From: an uncultured Phascolarctobacterium sp.
GTDB lineage: Bacteria; Bacillota; Negativicutes; Acidaminococcales; Acidaminococcaceae
DNA: 12,309 nt
Reading direction: 5' to 3'
Assembly: GCA_949287345.1 (NCBI GenBank)
Contig: CASEGD010000113.1
Location: 1-12,309 of the forward strand
Within the stretch, counting starts at the first letter, position 1. Each line of letters begins with the position of its first letter. Shown here one piece after another: positions 6,407 through 12,309 of this stretch. The notes beneath the pieces are model-generated. The model saw only the letters and a program-made list of their open reading frames with translations. It did no database searches and had not been told where the DNA came from. Made by a program: the position numbers and the translations under genes.

Positions 6407-6438
6407 AAAAGCCTGCATGTTAAACATGCAGGCTTTTT
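6407..6438 (-). terminator. Intrinsic terminator of the psd-pssA-glycosyltransferase cluster
   Basis: GCCTGCATGT (6411-6420) and ACATGCAGGC (6424-6433) form a perfect 10-bp stem with a 3-base loop, flanked by AAAA on the left and TTTTT on the right. The stem extends with A-T pairs and could work in both directions. It lies 40 bases past the glycosyltransferase stop codon. Confidence 0.87.
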
Positions 6439-6477
6439 ATCATTTCTTCTCTTTTTCATCGCCGCCGGGCGGCGTAA

Positions 6478-7758
6478 CTACTTTTTTGGGAATACCACCT
6501 GTTTAGGACCGAATTCCGCATTTTTAGGTATCATTACCTCGTCAAATTTAATGCTACGGGTATGCAGGGTATGGCTCCATTCGTGGTCGTGCCTGTGCAG
6601 GAAGCCCAAGAAGGTAATGGGAATCCAGCTGTAAATAAACAGTGGGTACAACAAGAGATACAACCACGATTTAAGCGATGCGCGGATTTTCCACAGCACG
6701 ATAACCGGGAACACATACTGCCCAATACCGATAAGCGTCCACACTTCAATCGGCAAAATGGAATACAGCACGTTGGTGTAGAACGGATAGTACATATAGA
6801 TATAGCTGCAAATTACATAGAAAGTAGAAAGCAGCAAGAAATACGGCTGGAACAAATGCAGGATTGCGTCCAGCATAATGGGGTTATGTTCCTTAATGCC
6901 GCGTTCTAACAGCGTGCCGATATAACGGCTGCCGACATCAAACTGCCCTTGTGCCCAGCGCTTGCGCTGATTCCACGACTGCATGAAGGTCAGCGGCTTT
7001 TCGTCGTAAACAATGGCGTCATGCGCCCACGTTGTGGGGATGCCTTCAAGGATAGCCTTCATGGTGAATTCCATATCCTCCGTCAGGCAGGTTGCGCCCC
7101 AGCCATAGCGGCGCAGGATATCGGTAGAAATGCACATGCCCGTTCCTCCGAGGCAGCTGGACAACCCGATATTATATTTTGCCAGATGGTAAACATGGTT
7201 GATTACCCAAAAGGCAATGGAGAAAGTACCGGAAATCCATGTATCGTTCGGGTTCTTGGAATCAAGATAGCCCTGAATCAAACGCTCGCCGTTACAAAGG
7301 CGGCTGTTCATCTCTTTTAAAAAGTCCGGATGGACAAGGTTATCGGCGTCAAACACGCACACAGCGTCGTACTGGCGTTCCATTTTAAAAATGCGGTTGA
7401 ACATCCAGTCCATGGCATAACCTTTGCCCTTTTCGGTATCGTTAAAGCGCTCATGCACCTGCGCACCGGCTGCACGCGCCACTTCCGCGGTTTTATCCGT
7501 GCAGTTATCGGCAACGACGAAAATATCATACAGCTTGTCGGAATAGTTCAAAAGGTGCAGGTTTTCAACCAGCGCACCGATAACGCGCTCCTCGTTGTGC
7601 GCACAGACTACCATGGCAAAGGTGTGCTTTTCCTCGTAAACCTTTTTATCTTTTTTGCGGTAAACCAGCCCGAAAAACGAAAGCGTAAAATAGTAAATGG
7701 TAAAAAATACGATTAACAGCTGGAGAGGAATCATAATTATATCGAAATACGTTGTCAT
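6478..7758 (-). CDS. Membrane-bound family 2 glycosyltransferase (processive type)
   Basis: This 426-residue protein has an N-terminal membrane segment (about 8-32), a cytosolic GT2 domain, and three or four hydrophobic segments between about 298 and 386. The catalytic motifs are all present: AHNEE (53-57), ADN with D84, DAD (137-139), TED (226-228) and QRKRW (264-268, the Q-x-x-R-W motif of processive enzymes such as PgaC, hyaluronan synthase and BcsA). It should transfer sugars from a nucleotide sugar to a growing polysaccharide or a lipid acceptor at the inner membrane. It follows pssA by 20 bases, with a GAGGAG-like site before the ATG at 7758, so it belongs to the phospholipid cluster. 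The product cannot be named from sequence; a polysaccharide synthase or a glycolipid-forming enzyme both fit. Confidence 0.85.
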   Translation of the reverse strand: MTTYFDIIMIPLQLLIVFFTIYYFTLSFFGLVYRKKDKKVYEEKHTFAMVVCAHNEERVIGALVENLHLLNYSDKLYDIFVVADNCTDKTAEVARAAGAQVHERFNDTEKGKGYAMDWMFNRIFKMERQYDAVCVFDADNLVHPDFLKEMNSRLCNGERLIQGYLDSKNPNDTWISGTFSIAFWVINHVYHLAKYNIGLSSCLGGTGMCISTDILRRYGWGATCLTEDMEFTMKAILEGIPTTWAHDAIVYDEKPLTFMQSWNQRKRWAQGQFDVGSRYIGTLLERGIKEHNPIMLDAILHLFQPYFLLLSTFYVICSYIYMYYPFYTNVLYSILPIEVWTLIGIGQYVFPVIVLWKIRASLKSWLYLLLYPLFIYSWIPITFLGFLHRHDHEWSHTLHTRSIKFDEVMIPKNAEFGPKQVVFPKK

Positions 7759-7777
7759 ATAAGCTCCTCGCTTTGCA

Positions 7778-8458
7778 TTAGTACTGCTTGTTAAACAGTT
7801 TTACATAAACCGCATTGATAATACCGATAATTGTGTAGGTAAACATAATTACAAACGGCCAGCCTTCGGGGCGCAGGTACAAAATGTAAGCGCCGATGGC
7901 GAAACCGATAATAACAGGAACTTTAAACAGCGGGTTGCCCTTGCCCTTAAAATCCGGGTAACGGATGGTGCTATACAGCAGGCAGCCGACAGCGAAGGTC
8001 AGCACTGCAATGTAAGTTTGCGGCACATCGTAACCAGCCAGCACAAAAGCACACAAAACGCAGGCACCGCCCGGAATAGGCATGCCCTGAAAATAACCGT
8101 GGATAACGTCGGCATTGATGTTAAAACGCGCTAGGCGCATAGCGCCCCACACCGGGAACAGCGCAGCAATCAGCTGGCCCCAGATACCGAAATCCGTAAG
8201 ACCATAATAATACATCATAACCGCAGGCGCAACACCGAAGGAGCAAACATCGCACAAAGAATCGAGCTCAACGCCGAACTTGCCGGCAACGCCCAAAGCC
8301 CTTGCCGCACGTCCGTCGCAGGCATCAACGGCAACGGAAACGATAATATAAATTGCCGCCAAGTCAAAATTACCGGCAACCGATTCAAAAATGGAAAGCA
8401 CGCCTAAAATAAGGTTGGTGCCGCTGATACTGTTAGGAATTATACGACGGTAGTCCAT
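7778..8458 (-). CDS. pssA: CDP-diacylglycerol--serine O-phosphatidyltransferase
   Basis: This 226-residue integral membrane enzyme makes phosphatidylserine from CDP-diacylglycerol and serine. The CDP-alcohol phosphotransferase motif is complete: D45, D48, G49, A52, R53, G62, D66 and D70, with the exact spacing DGx2ARx8Gx3Dx3D. Hydrophobic segments cover most of the rest. The start NSISGTNLILGVLSI is typical of type II (Bacillus-like) PssA. The ATG at 8458 overlaps a TGA in the frame in which an intact psd would end (TGATG), so the two genes were once translationally coupled. Phosphatidylserine made here would be the substrate of Psd to give phosphatidylethanolamine. Confidence 0.93.
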   Translation of the reverse strand: MDYRRIIPNSISGTNLILGVLSIFESVAGNFDLAAIYIIVSVAVDACDGRAARALGVAGKFGVELDSLCDVCSFGVAPAVMMYYYGLTDFGIWGQLIAALFPVWGAMRLARFNINADVIHGYFQGMPIPGGACVLCAFVLAGYDVPQTYIAVLTFAVGCLLYSTIRYPDFKGKGNPLFKVPVIIGFAIGAYILYLRPEGWPFVIMFTYTIIGIINAVYVKLFNKQY

Positions 8459-8485
8459 CAGTCCAAAACCCTCCCGATAATGGAT

Positions 8486-9046
8486 TTACCGCCGGTGACG
8501 GCATAGCTCAGTGCTGGACCCGAATTTAATCATGCCGTAGCATTCGCCCTGGCTGAGGTTATGCCCCAGCGTAACCCACGATACAATGCGGCGCGCCAGG
8601 AGGCCTGCCACCTGAATGACAAGCACCTTCATTTTATCGTTCTGCACGCCGATGGCATGGCGCTCGTTTTCAAACGAAGCGTTTTTTTCATACGCCGGCA
8701 CAAACTGGCCGCAAGTATAACGCTGATATTTAATCTCGCCTGCCACAGGGCTGCGGTTGACATGCACATTAAAAACAGAAAGGAAAATGGTAACCTTAAC
8801 GGCGTCTTCGTTAAGGTATTCCTCGTCGTAAAAATCCTCCACCGCCATAACAGTGCCGTCAGCCGGAGAATAAATTATGGAATTATCCTGCTCGGTCGGG
8901 CGGTTGGGGTTGCGGAAAAAGTACGCAAAATACGCCGAAAGAACAAGTAAGGGAATACACCAAACGATACCGGCCCAGAACCAGACAGCCAAAGCCACAG
9001 CCAAAGCTCCCAGTATGAACGGGTAACCATCTTTTACAATCGTCAT
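8486..9046 (-). pseudogene. psd: Phosphatidylserine decarboxylase, short form, truncated after the pyruvoyl site
   Basis: The 186-residue reading frame matches the short (archaeal-type) Psd: two N-terminal membrane segments (about 8-45), YFFRNPNR, SPADG with D63, VFNVHVNRSP with H95, and the self-cleavage site KFGSS with G176-S177. Cleavage would convert S177 to the pyruvoyl cofactor. After STEL the frame runs into CRHRR and a stop, whereas the family normally continues for about 30 residues (ELYLP...VKVGD...GG...). In the next frame the bases from 8502 to 8458 read AVTGGKSIIGRVLD and then TGA, a good match to the expected family end, overlapping the pssA start. A small out-of-frame deletion between STEL and AVTGG explains both. 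The predicted alpha chain is only about 10 residues, so activity is doubtful. An assembly error is the alternative. Confidence 0.85.
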
Positions 9047-9075
9047 TGCTGCTCCTTTCTGTACATCTGCAAAAA

Positions 9076-9112
9076 AATAATATGATGAACCTTATTTATT
9101 CATCATATTATT
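9076..9112. repeat. 14-bp perfect inverted repeat at the psd promoter
   Basis: AATAATATGATGAA (9076-9089) and TTCATCATATTATT (9099-9112) form a perfect 14-bp inverted repeat around a 9-base spacer. It overlaps the last three bases of the -10 box and covers the predicted start of the psd transcript, which is where a repressor site would lie. On the minus strand it is followed by TTTTTTT, so an AT-rich terminator for the upstream tagA gene is an alternative or an additional role. Confidence 0.75.
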
Positions 9113-9138
9113 ATAGTATAGGCAGACCTTTTTGTCCA
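9110..9138 (-). promoter_or_regulatory. Sigma-A promoter of the psd-pssA-glycosyltransferase cluster
   Basis: On the minus strand TGGACA (9138-9133, 5 of 6) and a perfect TATAAT (9115-9110) are 17 bases apart. The start point would be near 9103, about 57 bases before the psd ATG, whose GGAG ribosome binding site is at about 9057-9054. Confidence 0.8.
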
Positions 9139-9143
9139 CTTAA

Positions 9144-9875
9144 TTATTTACTTTGTAACACTTTAATCACAAACTGCGGCAGCACCATCATCCTGCCGAT
9201 GCGGCTCGGCTGCTTGTATAAACGGAACAGCCATTCCAGCGAAGCCTTCTGCATCCACAAAGGTGCGCGGTCCATTTTGCCTGCCAAAACGTCAAAGCTG
9301 CCGCCAACCCCCATTAAAACTGCGGGTTTAAGCTGCTCGCGGTATTTTGCCAGCCAGTTTTCCTGTTTAGGTGCGCCCAGCGCGATAAAAAGCATATCGG
9401 CGCCGCTTTCGTTGATTTCGGCAACGATGTCTTCGTTTTCTTCATCCTTAAAATAACCGTTGCGGCAGCCTGCAACCTTCAAGCCCGGCGCCACAGCAAG
9501 CAGCTTGTCGCGTGCGGCTTCGGCAATGCCCGGCGCTGCACCGAAGAAAAATACCTTGTAATCCTTTTTGGCAGCCAGCTTGCACAGCTCCACAAACAAA
9601 TCGCAGCCTGCCACGCGCTCCGGCACATTATGCCCCAGCTTGCGCCCTGCCCAGACCGTGCCCGCACCGTCCGCCAGCACCAAATCAGCGCCGCCGCAGA
9701 CGATTTTTTTATACTCTGCGTCCTTCTGGCACATCATAATAATCTCCGCATTAGCGGTTACGACAAAGGTTTGCTTTTTGTTTTTTACCTGTGAATTTAA
9801 AAAGTTAACGGCTCCGTCCATGGTATAAGGGTATACCGGCACGTCGAGCACATAAAACGGTTTAATTTTTTCCAT
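9144..9875 (-). CDS. tagA: WecG/TagA/CpsF-family glycosyltransferase
   Basis: This 243-residue protein belongs to family GT26. Conserved features are the TANAE segment with N42, GGADLVLADGAG with D69, FFFGAAPG (109-116), IALGAPKQE (164-172), GVGGSFDVLAGK (189-200) and the C-terminal LEWLFRLYKQPSRIGRM. Members transfer ManNAc or a related sugar from UDP to undecaprenyl-PP-GlcNAc, the committed step of wall teichoic acid or of enterobacterial common antigen, at the inner face of the membrane. In a diderm with SLH-anchored porins a secondary cell-wall polymer is a plausible product; that is inference. It starts 11 bases after prfC with an AAAGGATAA site, so it is co-transcribed with it. The acceptor and sugar are not determined by sequence. 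Confidence 0.88.
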   Translation of the reverse strand: MEKIKPFYVLDVPVYPYTMDGAVNFLNSQVKNKKQTFVVTANAEIIMMCQKDAEYKKIVCGGADLVLADGAGTVWAGRKLGHNVPERVAGCDLFVELCKLAAKKDYKVFFFGAAPGIAEAARDKLLAVAPGLKVAGCRNGYFKDEENEDIVAEINESGADMLFIALGAPKQENWLAKYREQLKPAVLMGVGGSFDVLAGKMDRAPLWMQKASLEWLFRLYKQPSRIGRMMVLPQFVIKVLQSK

Positions 9876-9886
9876 GGCGTTATCCT

Positions 9887-11497
9887 TTAAATCTTCGCTA
9901 CGTCAGAAGGAACGGTTAAGAACTGCAAATTTGGGTTGCGGTCCAAAATCCAGTTCAGCGCCCATTCGTTGTTAACCAAAATAACCGGGCGGTCTTTTTT
10001 ATCGTAAACCAGCATGCCGTTGTCAAGGCCTTTCAGGTTTTCAATGTCTTTTTCGTTTTCTGCGTAAACCCAGCGCGCGACGCTGTAACCAAGCTGGTTC
10101 ATCAAAAGCTGGGCGCTGTATTCGTTCAGCAGGCGGTATTCCAGCACCTCAAGCTGCAAAGAGCCTACCACGCCGACGATAAAGCTTTCAATGCCCAGGT
10201 CCTTCTGACGGAACACCTGAATTGCGCCCTCCTGTGCCAGCTGGATAATGCCCTTTTCAAACTGCTTGCGTTTTAAGGAATCCTTCGGCTGCACGCGGGC
10301 AAAAATTTCCGGCGGGAATACCGGGAAATCTTCAAACTGGATTTTCAGCTTCTCGTCACTTAACGAATCGCCGATGCCGAAGATGCCGGGGTCAAAAATA
10401 CCGATGATGTCGCCCGGGTACGCTTCTTCAACAATCGTGCGCTCCTGCGCGAGGAATTGCTGCGGCTGCGCCAGCTTAACAGGCTTGCCGCCCTGCATAT
10501 GGTAAACCTGCATGCCCTTTTTAAACACGCCGCTGCAAATGCGCATAAACGCAATGCGGTCGCGGTGCGCCGGGTTCATATTGGCCTGAATTTTAAACAC
10601 AAAAGCGCTGAACAGTTCGTTTTCCGGGTTCAGCAAATCGCCGTTCTGCAAAATGCGCGGCTGCGGCTGCGGCGACAGCTCCAAAAACTTCTCCAAAAAG
10701 CTGCGCACGCCAAAGTTGGTCATGGCGCTGCCGAAGAACATCGGCGTCAGCTCACCGCTGTTTACCTTGTCCATGTCAAACTCATCGCCCGCAAGGTCCA
10801 AAAGTTCAATATCGTCGCAAAGTTTTTTGTACAAATCTTCGCCGATAGCGTTAACAATTTCCGGGTCATCAAGGCTGCCCGTGGTGGATTTTAAAATTTT
10901 AGAACCGTGGCTGCTGTCGTTTTCAAACAGCTCAATCTGGTTTTTAACGCGGTCGTACACGCCGATGTAGTTGCCGTCGATGCCGATAGGCCAGTTAATC
11001 GGGTACGCGCGGATGCCCAGCACCTGCTCGATTTCGTCCATCAAATCAAACGGGTCGCGGCCATAGCGGTCCAGCTTGTTGACAAACGTAAACACCGGCA
11101 AACGGCGGCGATGGCAAACCCAGAACAGCTTTTTCGTCTGCGGCTCCACGCCCTTGGCGCAGTCAATCAGCATTACGGCGCTGTCTGCCGCCATCAAAGT
11201 GCGGTACGTATCTTCCGAAAAATCCTGATGTCCCGGCGTATCCAGAATGTTTACGCGATAGCCGTCGTAATCAAACTGCAAAACAGAGCTGGTAACGGAA
11301 ATACCGCGCTGCTTTTCAATCTCCATCCAGTCCGAAACGGCATGGCGGTTGCTTTTACGTGCCTTAACCGTGCCTGCCAGGTGAATCGCGCCGCCGTACA
11401 GCAAAAGCTTTTCCGTCAGCGTCGTTTTACCGGCGTCAGGGTGCGAAATAATAGCGAAAGTGCGCCTTTTTTCAATCTTTTCAAGTAATTCCTGCAT
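9887..11497 (-). CDS. prfC: Peptide chain release factor 3
   Basis: This 536-residue translational GTPase removes RF1 or RF2 from the ribosome after peptide release. G1 is SHPDAGKT (18-25), switch I-like RGISV is at 64-68, G3 DTPGHQDF at 86-93 and G4 NKLD at 140-143. WMEIEKQRGISVTSSV is diagnostic for RF3 as against EF-G. Full length is as expected (about 525-540). The ATG at 11497 has a GGAGG site and begins 11 bases after the stop of the zinc-ribbon gene; tagA follows closely. Housekeeping function, high certainty. Confidence 0.97.
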   Translation of the reverse strand: MQELLEKIEKRRTFAIISHPDAGKTTLTEKLLLYGGAIHLAGTVKARKSNRHAVSDWMEIEKQRGISVTSSVLQFDYDGYRVNILDTPGHQDFSEDTYRTLMAADSAVMLIDCAKGVEPQTKKLFWVCHRRRLPVFTFVNKLDRYGRDPFDLMDEIEQVLGIRAYPINWPIGIDGNYIGVYDRVKNQIELFENDSSHGSKILKSTTGSLDDPEIVNAIGEDLYKKLCDDIELLDLAGDEFDMDKVNSGELTPMFFGSAMTNFGVRSFLEKFLELSPQPQPRILQNGDLLNPENELFSAFVFKIQANMNPAHRDRIAFMRICSGVFKKGMQVYHMQGGKPVKLAQPQQFLAQERTIVEEAYPGDIIGIFDPGIFGIGDSLSDEKLKIQFEDFPVFPPEIFARVQPKDSLKRKQFEKGIIQLAQEGAIQVFRQKDLGIESFIVGVVGSLQLEVLEYRLLNEYSAQLLMNQLGYSVARWVYAENEKDIENLKGLDNGMLVYDKKDRPVILVNNEWALNWILDRNPNLQFLTVPSDVAKI

Positions 11498-11508
11498 TGT
11501 TTCCTCCG

Positions 11509-12063
11509 TTAATCCCTGTTCTGCAATTCGTAAATGCTGTAAGCATCAATAATCTGTTTCAAAATGTAATCGGGCACCGGCACAGCCGTTTCCATAATGC
11601 CCTTAATGTTCACGCGGAACGCCACATCCTCGTACTTTTCGCCGCCGTAGGTTTCGCAGCTGAAGCTGGTACGCATAAACTCATCCTTAAAGTGGCAGTA
11701 TTTCAGCACATCACGTTTGCGCTCCATATCCCACGCATGGTAAAACTCGTACAGTTTTTTCTGCGCCTCAGGCGGGATATCCACACCGGCAACGACGTAA
11801 CCATCCATCGGCGTGCAGTCCAAATCCTCGTAAACCGTGCCGTCCTCCAGCTCGATGGTAACGGTCATAACGTAATCCACCTCGCTGAACTCGGCGCTTT
11901 TAATCTGCCATTTATCGTGCCATTTTTTTATGCACGCCGGACAGATGAATTTTGCCTCTTTCACCGTGTTGTTGATGTAATTATCCTTGTAATACAAAAC
12001 GCCGTCCTGCGGCACAAAATTTTCACCGCATTCAGCACAGATGAGTTTTACACTGCGAATCAT
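11509..12063 (-). CDS. Hypothetical zinc-ribbon protein
   Basis: I do not recognise a named family for this 184-residue soluble protein. The first 45 residues hold two Cys pairs, CAEC (C9, C12) and CPAC (C41, C44), spaced as a treble-clef or zinc-ribbon metal site. The remainder has a hydrophilic beta/alpha pattern with no signal peptide or membrane segment, and several conserved-looking aromatic residues (YEFYHAWDMERKRDVLKYCHF, about 124-144). The ATG at 12063 follows AAGGAG by 9 bases. It is the first gene of a tight unit with prfC and tagA. A link to translation through prfC is only suggested by position. The gene starts 24 bases after the tRNA-Pro terminator, leaving little room for its own promoter. 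Confidence 0.8.
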   Translation of the reverse strand: MIRSVKLICAECGENFVPQDGVLYYKDNYINNTVKEAKFICPACIKKWHDKWQIKSAEFSEVDYVMTVTIELEDGTVYEDLDCTPMDGYVVAGVDIPPEAQKKLYEFYHAWDMERKRDVLKYCHFKDEFMRTSFSCETYGGEKYEDVAFRVNIKGIMETAVPVPDYILKQIIDAYSIYELQNRD

Positions 12064-12086
12064 ACTTTAACACTCCTTCAGGATAT

Positions 12087-12119
12087 AAAAAAGCCTTCAC
12101 GGGGATTTCCCGTAAAGGC
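12087..12119 (-). terminator. Intrinsic terminator after tRNA-Pro
   Basis: On the minus strand GCCTTTACGGG (12119-12109) pairs with CCCGTGAAGGC (12103-12093) over 11 positions with one G-U pair, loop of about 5, followed by TTTTTTAT. It separates the tRNA gene from the zinc-ribbon gene. Confidence 0.87.
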
Positions 12120-12133
12120 TGCTGTTTCGGAAA

Positions 12134-12210
12134 TGGTCGGAGCGGCGGGATTCGAACCCACGACCTCTTCCACCCCAAGGAAGCGCTCTACCAAGCTGAG
12201 CCACGCCCCG
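12134..12210 (-). tRNA. tRNA-Pro (anticodon GGG), CCA encoded
   Basis: The minus strand folds as a full cloverleaf. The acceptor stem CGGGGCG pairs with CGCTCCG (7 bp, one G-T), with discriminator A and an encoded CCA at 12136-12134. The D arm is GCTC...GAGC. The anticodon stem CTTCC/GGAAG encloses the loop TTGGGGT, giving anticodon GGG for codons CCC and CCT. The T arm contains GGTTCGAATCC. The C1-G72 pair is typical of bacterial tRNA-Pro. Confidence 0.96.
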
Positions 12211-12223
12211 AAACACAAGTAAT

Positions 12224-12252
12224 ATTATAAACAACTAACACGCAAATGTCAA
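12224..12252 (-). promoter_or_regulatory. Consensus sigma-A promoter of tRNA-Pro
   Basis: On the minus strand perfect TTGACA (12252-12247) and perfect TATAAT (12229-12224) are separated by exactly 17 bases. The start would be near 12217, about 7 bases before the mature tRNA 5' end, so the 5' leader is very short. Confidence 0.92.
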
Positions 12253-12255
12253 GTA

Positions 12256-12309
12256 CTAATTATCAACAACACGCGCGCCTTCGGTATCAAGTTTTAACAC
12301 ATGGTACAC
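12256..12309 (-). CDS. C-terminal fragment of an unidentified upstream gene
   Basis: Seventeen codons and a TAG stop read in from the right edge: VYHVLKLDTEGARVVDN. The other two minus-strand frames stop within 21 bases, and the stop falls just before the tRNA promoter, so this is a plausible gene end. Too short to assign a family, and chance is not excluded. Confidence 0.4.
   Translation of the reverse strand: MYHVLKLDTEGARVVDN

Noticed and set aside
9076..9112. Inverted repeat as a FapR site
   Set aside because: Sequence does not match the TTAGTACC-type FapR operator.
11497..12222. A 241-codon open frame on the plus strand across the zinc-ribbon gene, terminator and tRNA
   Set aside because: It runs antisense to a well-supported gene and straight through a tRNA and terminator; its end reads the tRNA antisense. 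No ribosome binding site or family resemblance.
1..12309. CRISPR arrays, insertion sequences, prophage or transposase genes
   Set aside because: No regularly spaced repeats, terminal inverted repeats or recombinase-like frames seen; all genes are co-directional with tight operon spacing.

Overview
The window looks like chromosomal DNA from a diderm Firmicute (class Negativicutes). The best marker is a porin that carries an N-terminal SLH domain, a coiled-coil stretch and a C-terminal beta-barrel ending in Phe, which is the OmpM-type outer-membrane tether of that group. Base composition is moderate and every gene I accept lies on the minus strand. Family-level placement (for example Acidaminococcaceae) would be a guess.

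Read in the direction of transcription (high to low coordinates), the layout is as follows. (1) The tail of an unidentified gene at the right edge. (2) tRNA-Pro(GGG) with its own consensus promoter and a terminator. (3) A three-gene cluster: a zinc-ribbon protein of unknown function, release factor 3 (prfC) and a TagA/WecG-type glycosyltransferase. (4) A membrane cluster: phosphatidylserine decarboxylase (psd, apparently truncated by a small out-of-frame deletion), phosphatidylserine synthase (pssA) and a processive-type family 2 glycosyltransferase. A good sigma-A promoter with a 14-bp inverted repeat at its start site precedes the cluster. (5) A lone SLH porin gene behind a cobalamin riboswitch and an intrinsic terminator. 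(6) A nickel/cobalt-type ABC importer in the order nikB-nikC-nikA-nikD-nikE (nikE leaves the window), behind a second cobalamin riboswitch.

The most interesting part is the shared control of blocks 5 and 6. Each has, in the same order, an 18-bp TATACC...GGTATA inverted-repeat site (17/18 identical between the two), a 40-bp very AT-rich stretch, an extended -10 promoter, a cobalamin aptamer and a terminator hairpin. The centre of the repeat lies at exactly the same distance from the -10 box in both. I infer a dual-input regulon in which a DNA-binding factor (possibly a CsoR/RcnR-like metal sensor) and B12-sensing RNA together control an outer-membrane channel and an inner-membrane importer, plausibly for cobalt or a cobalt chelate. 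The metal specificity and the identity of the regulator are not shown by the sequence.
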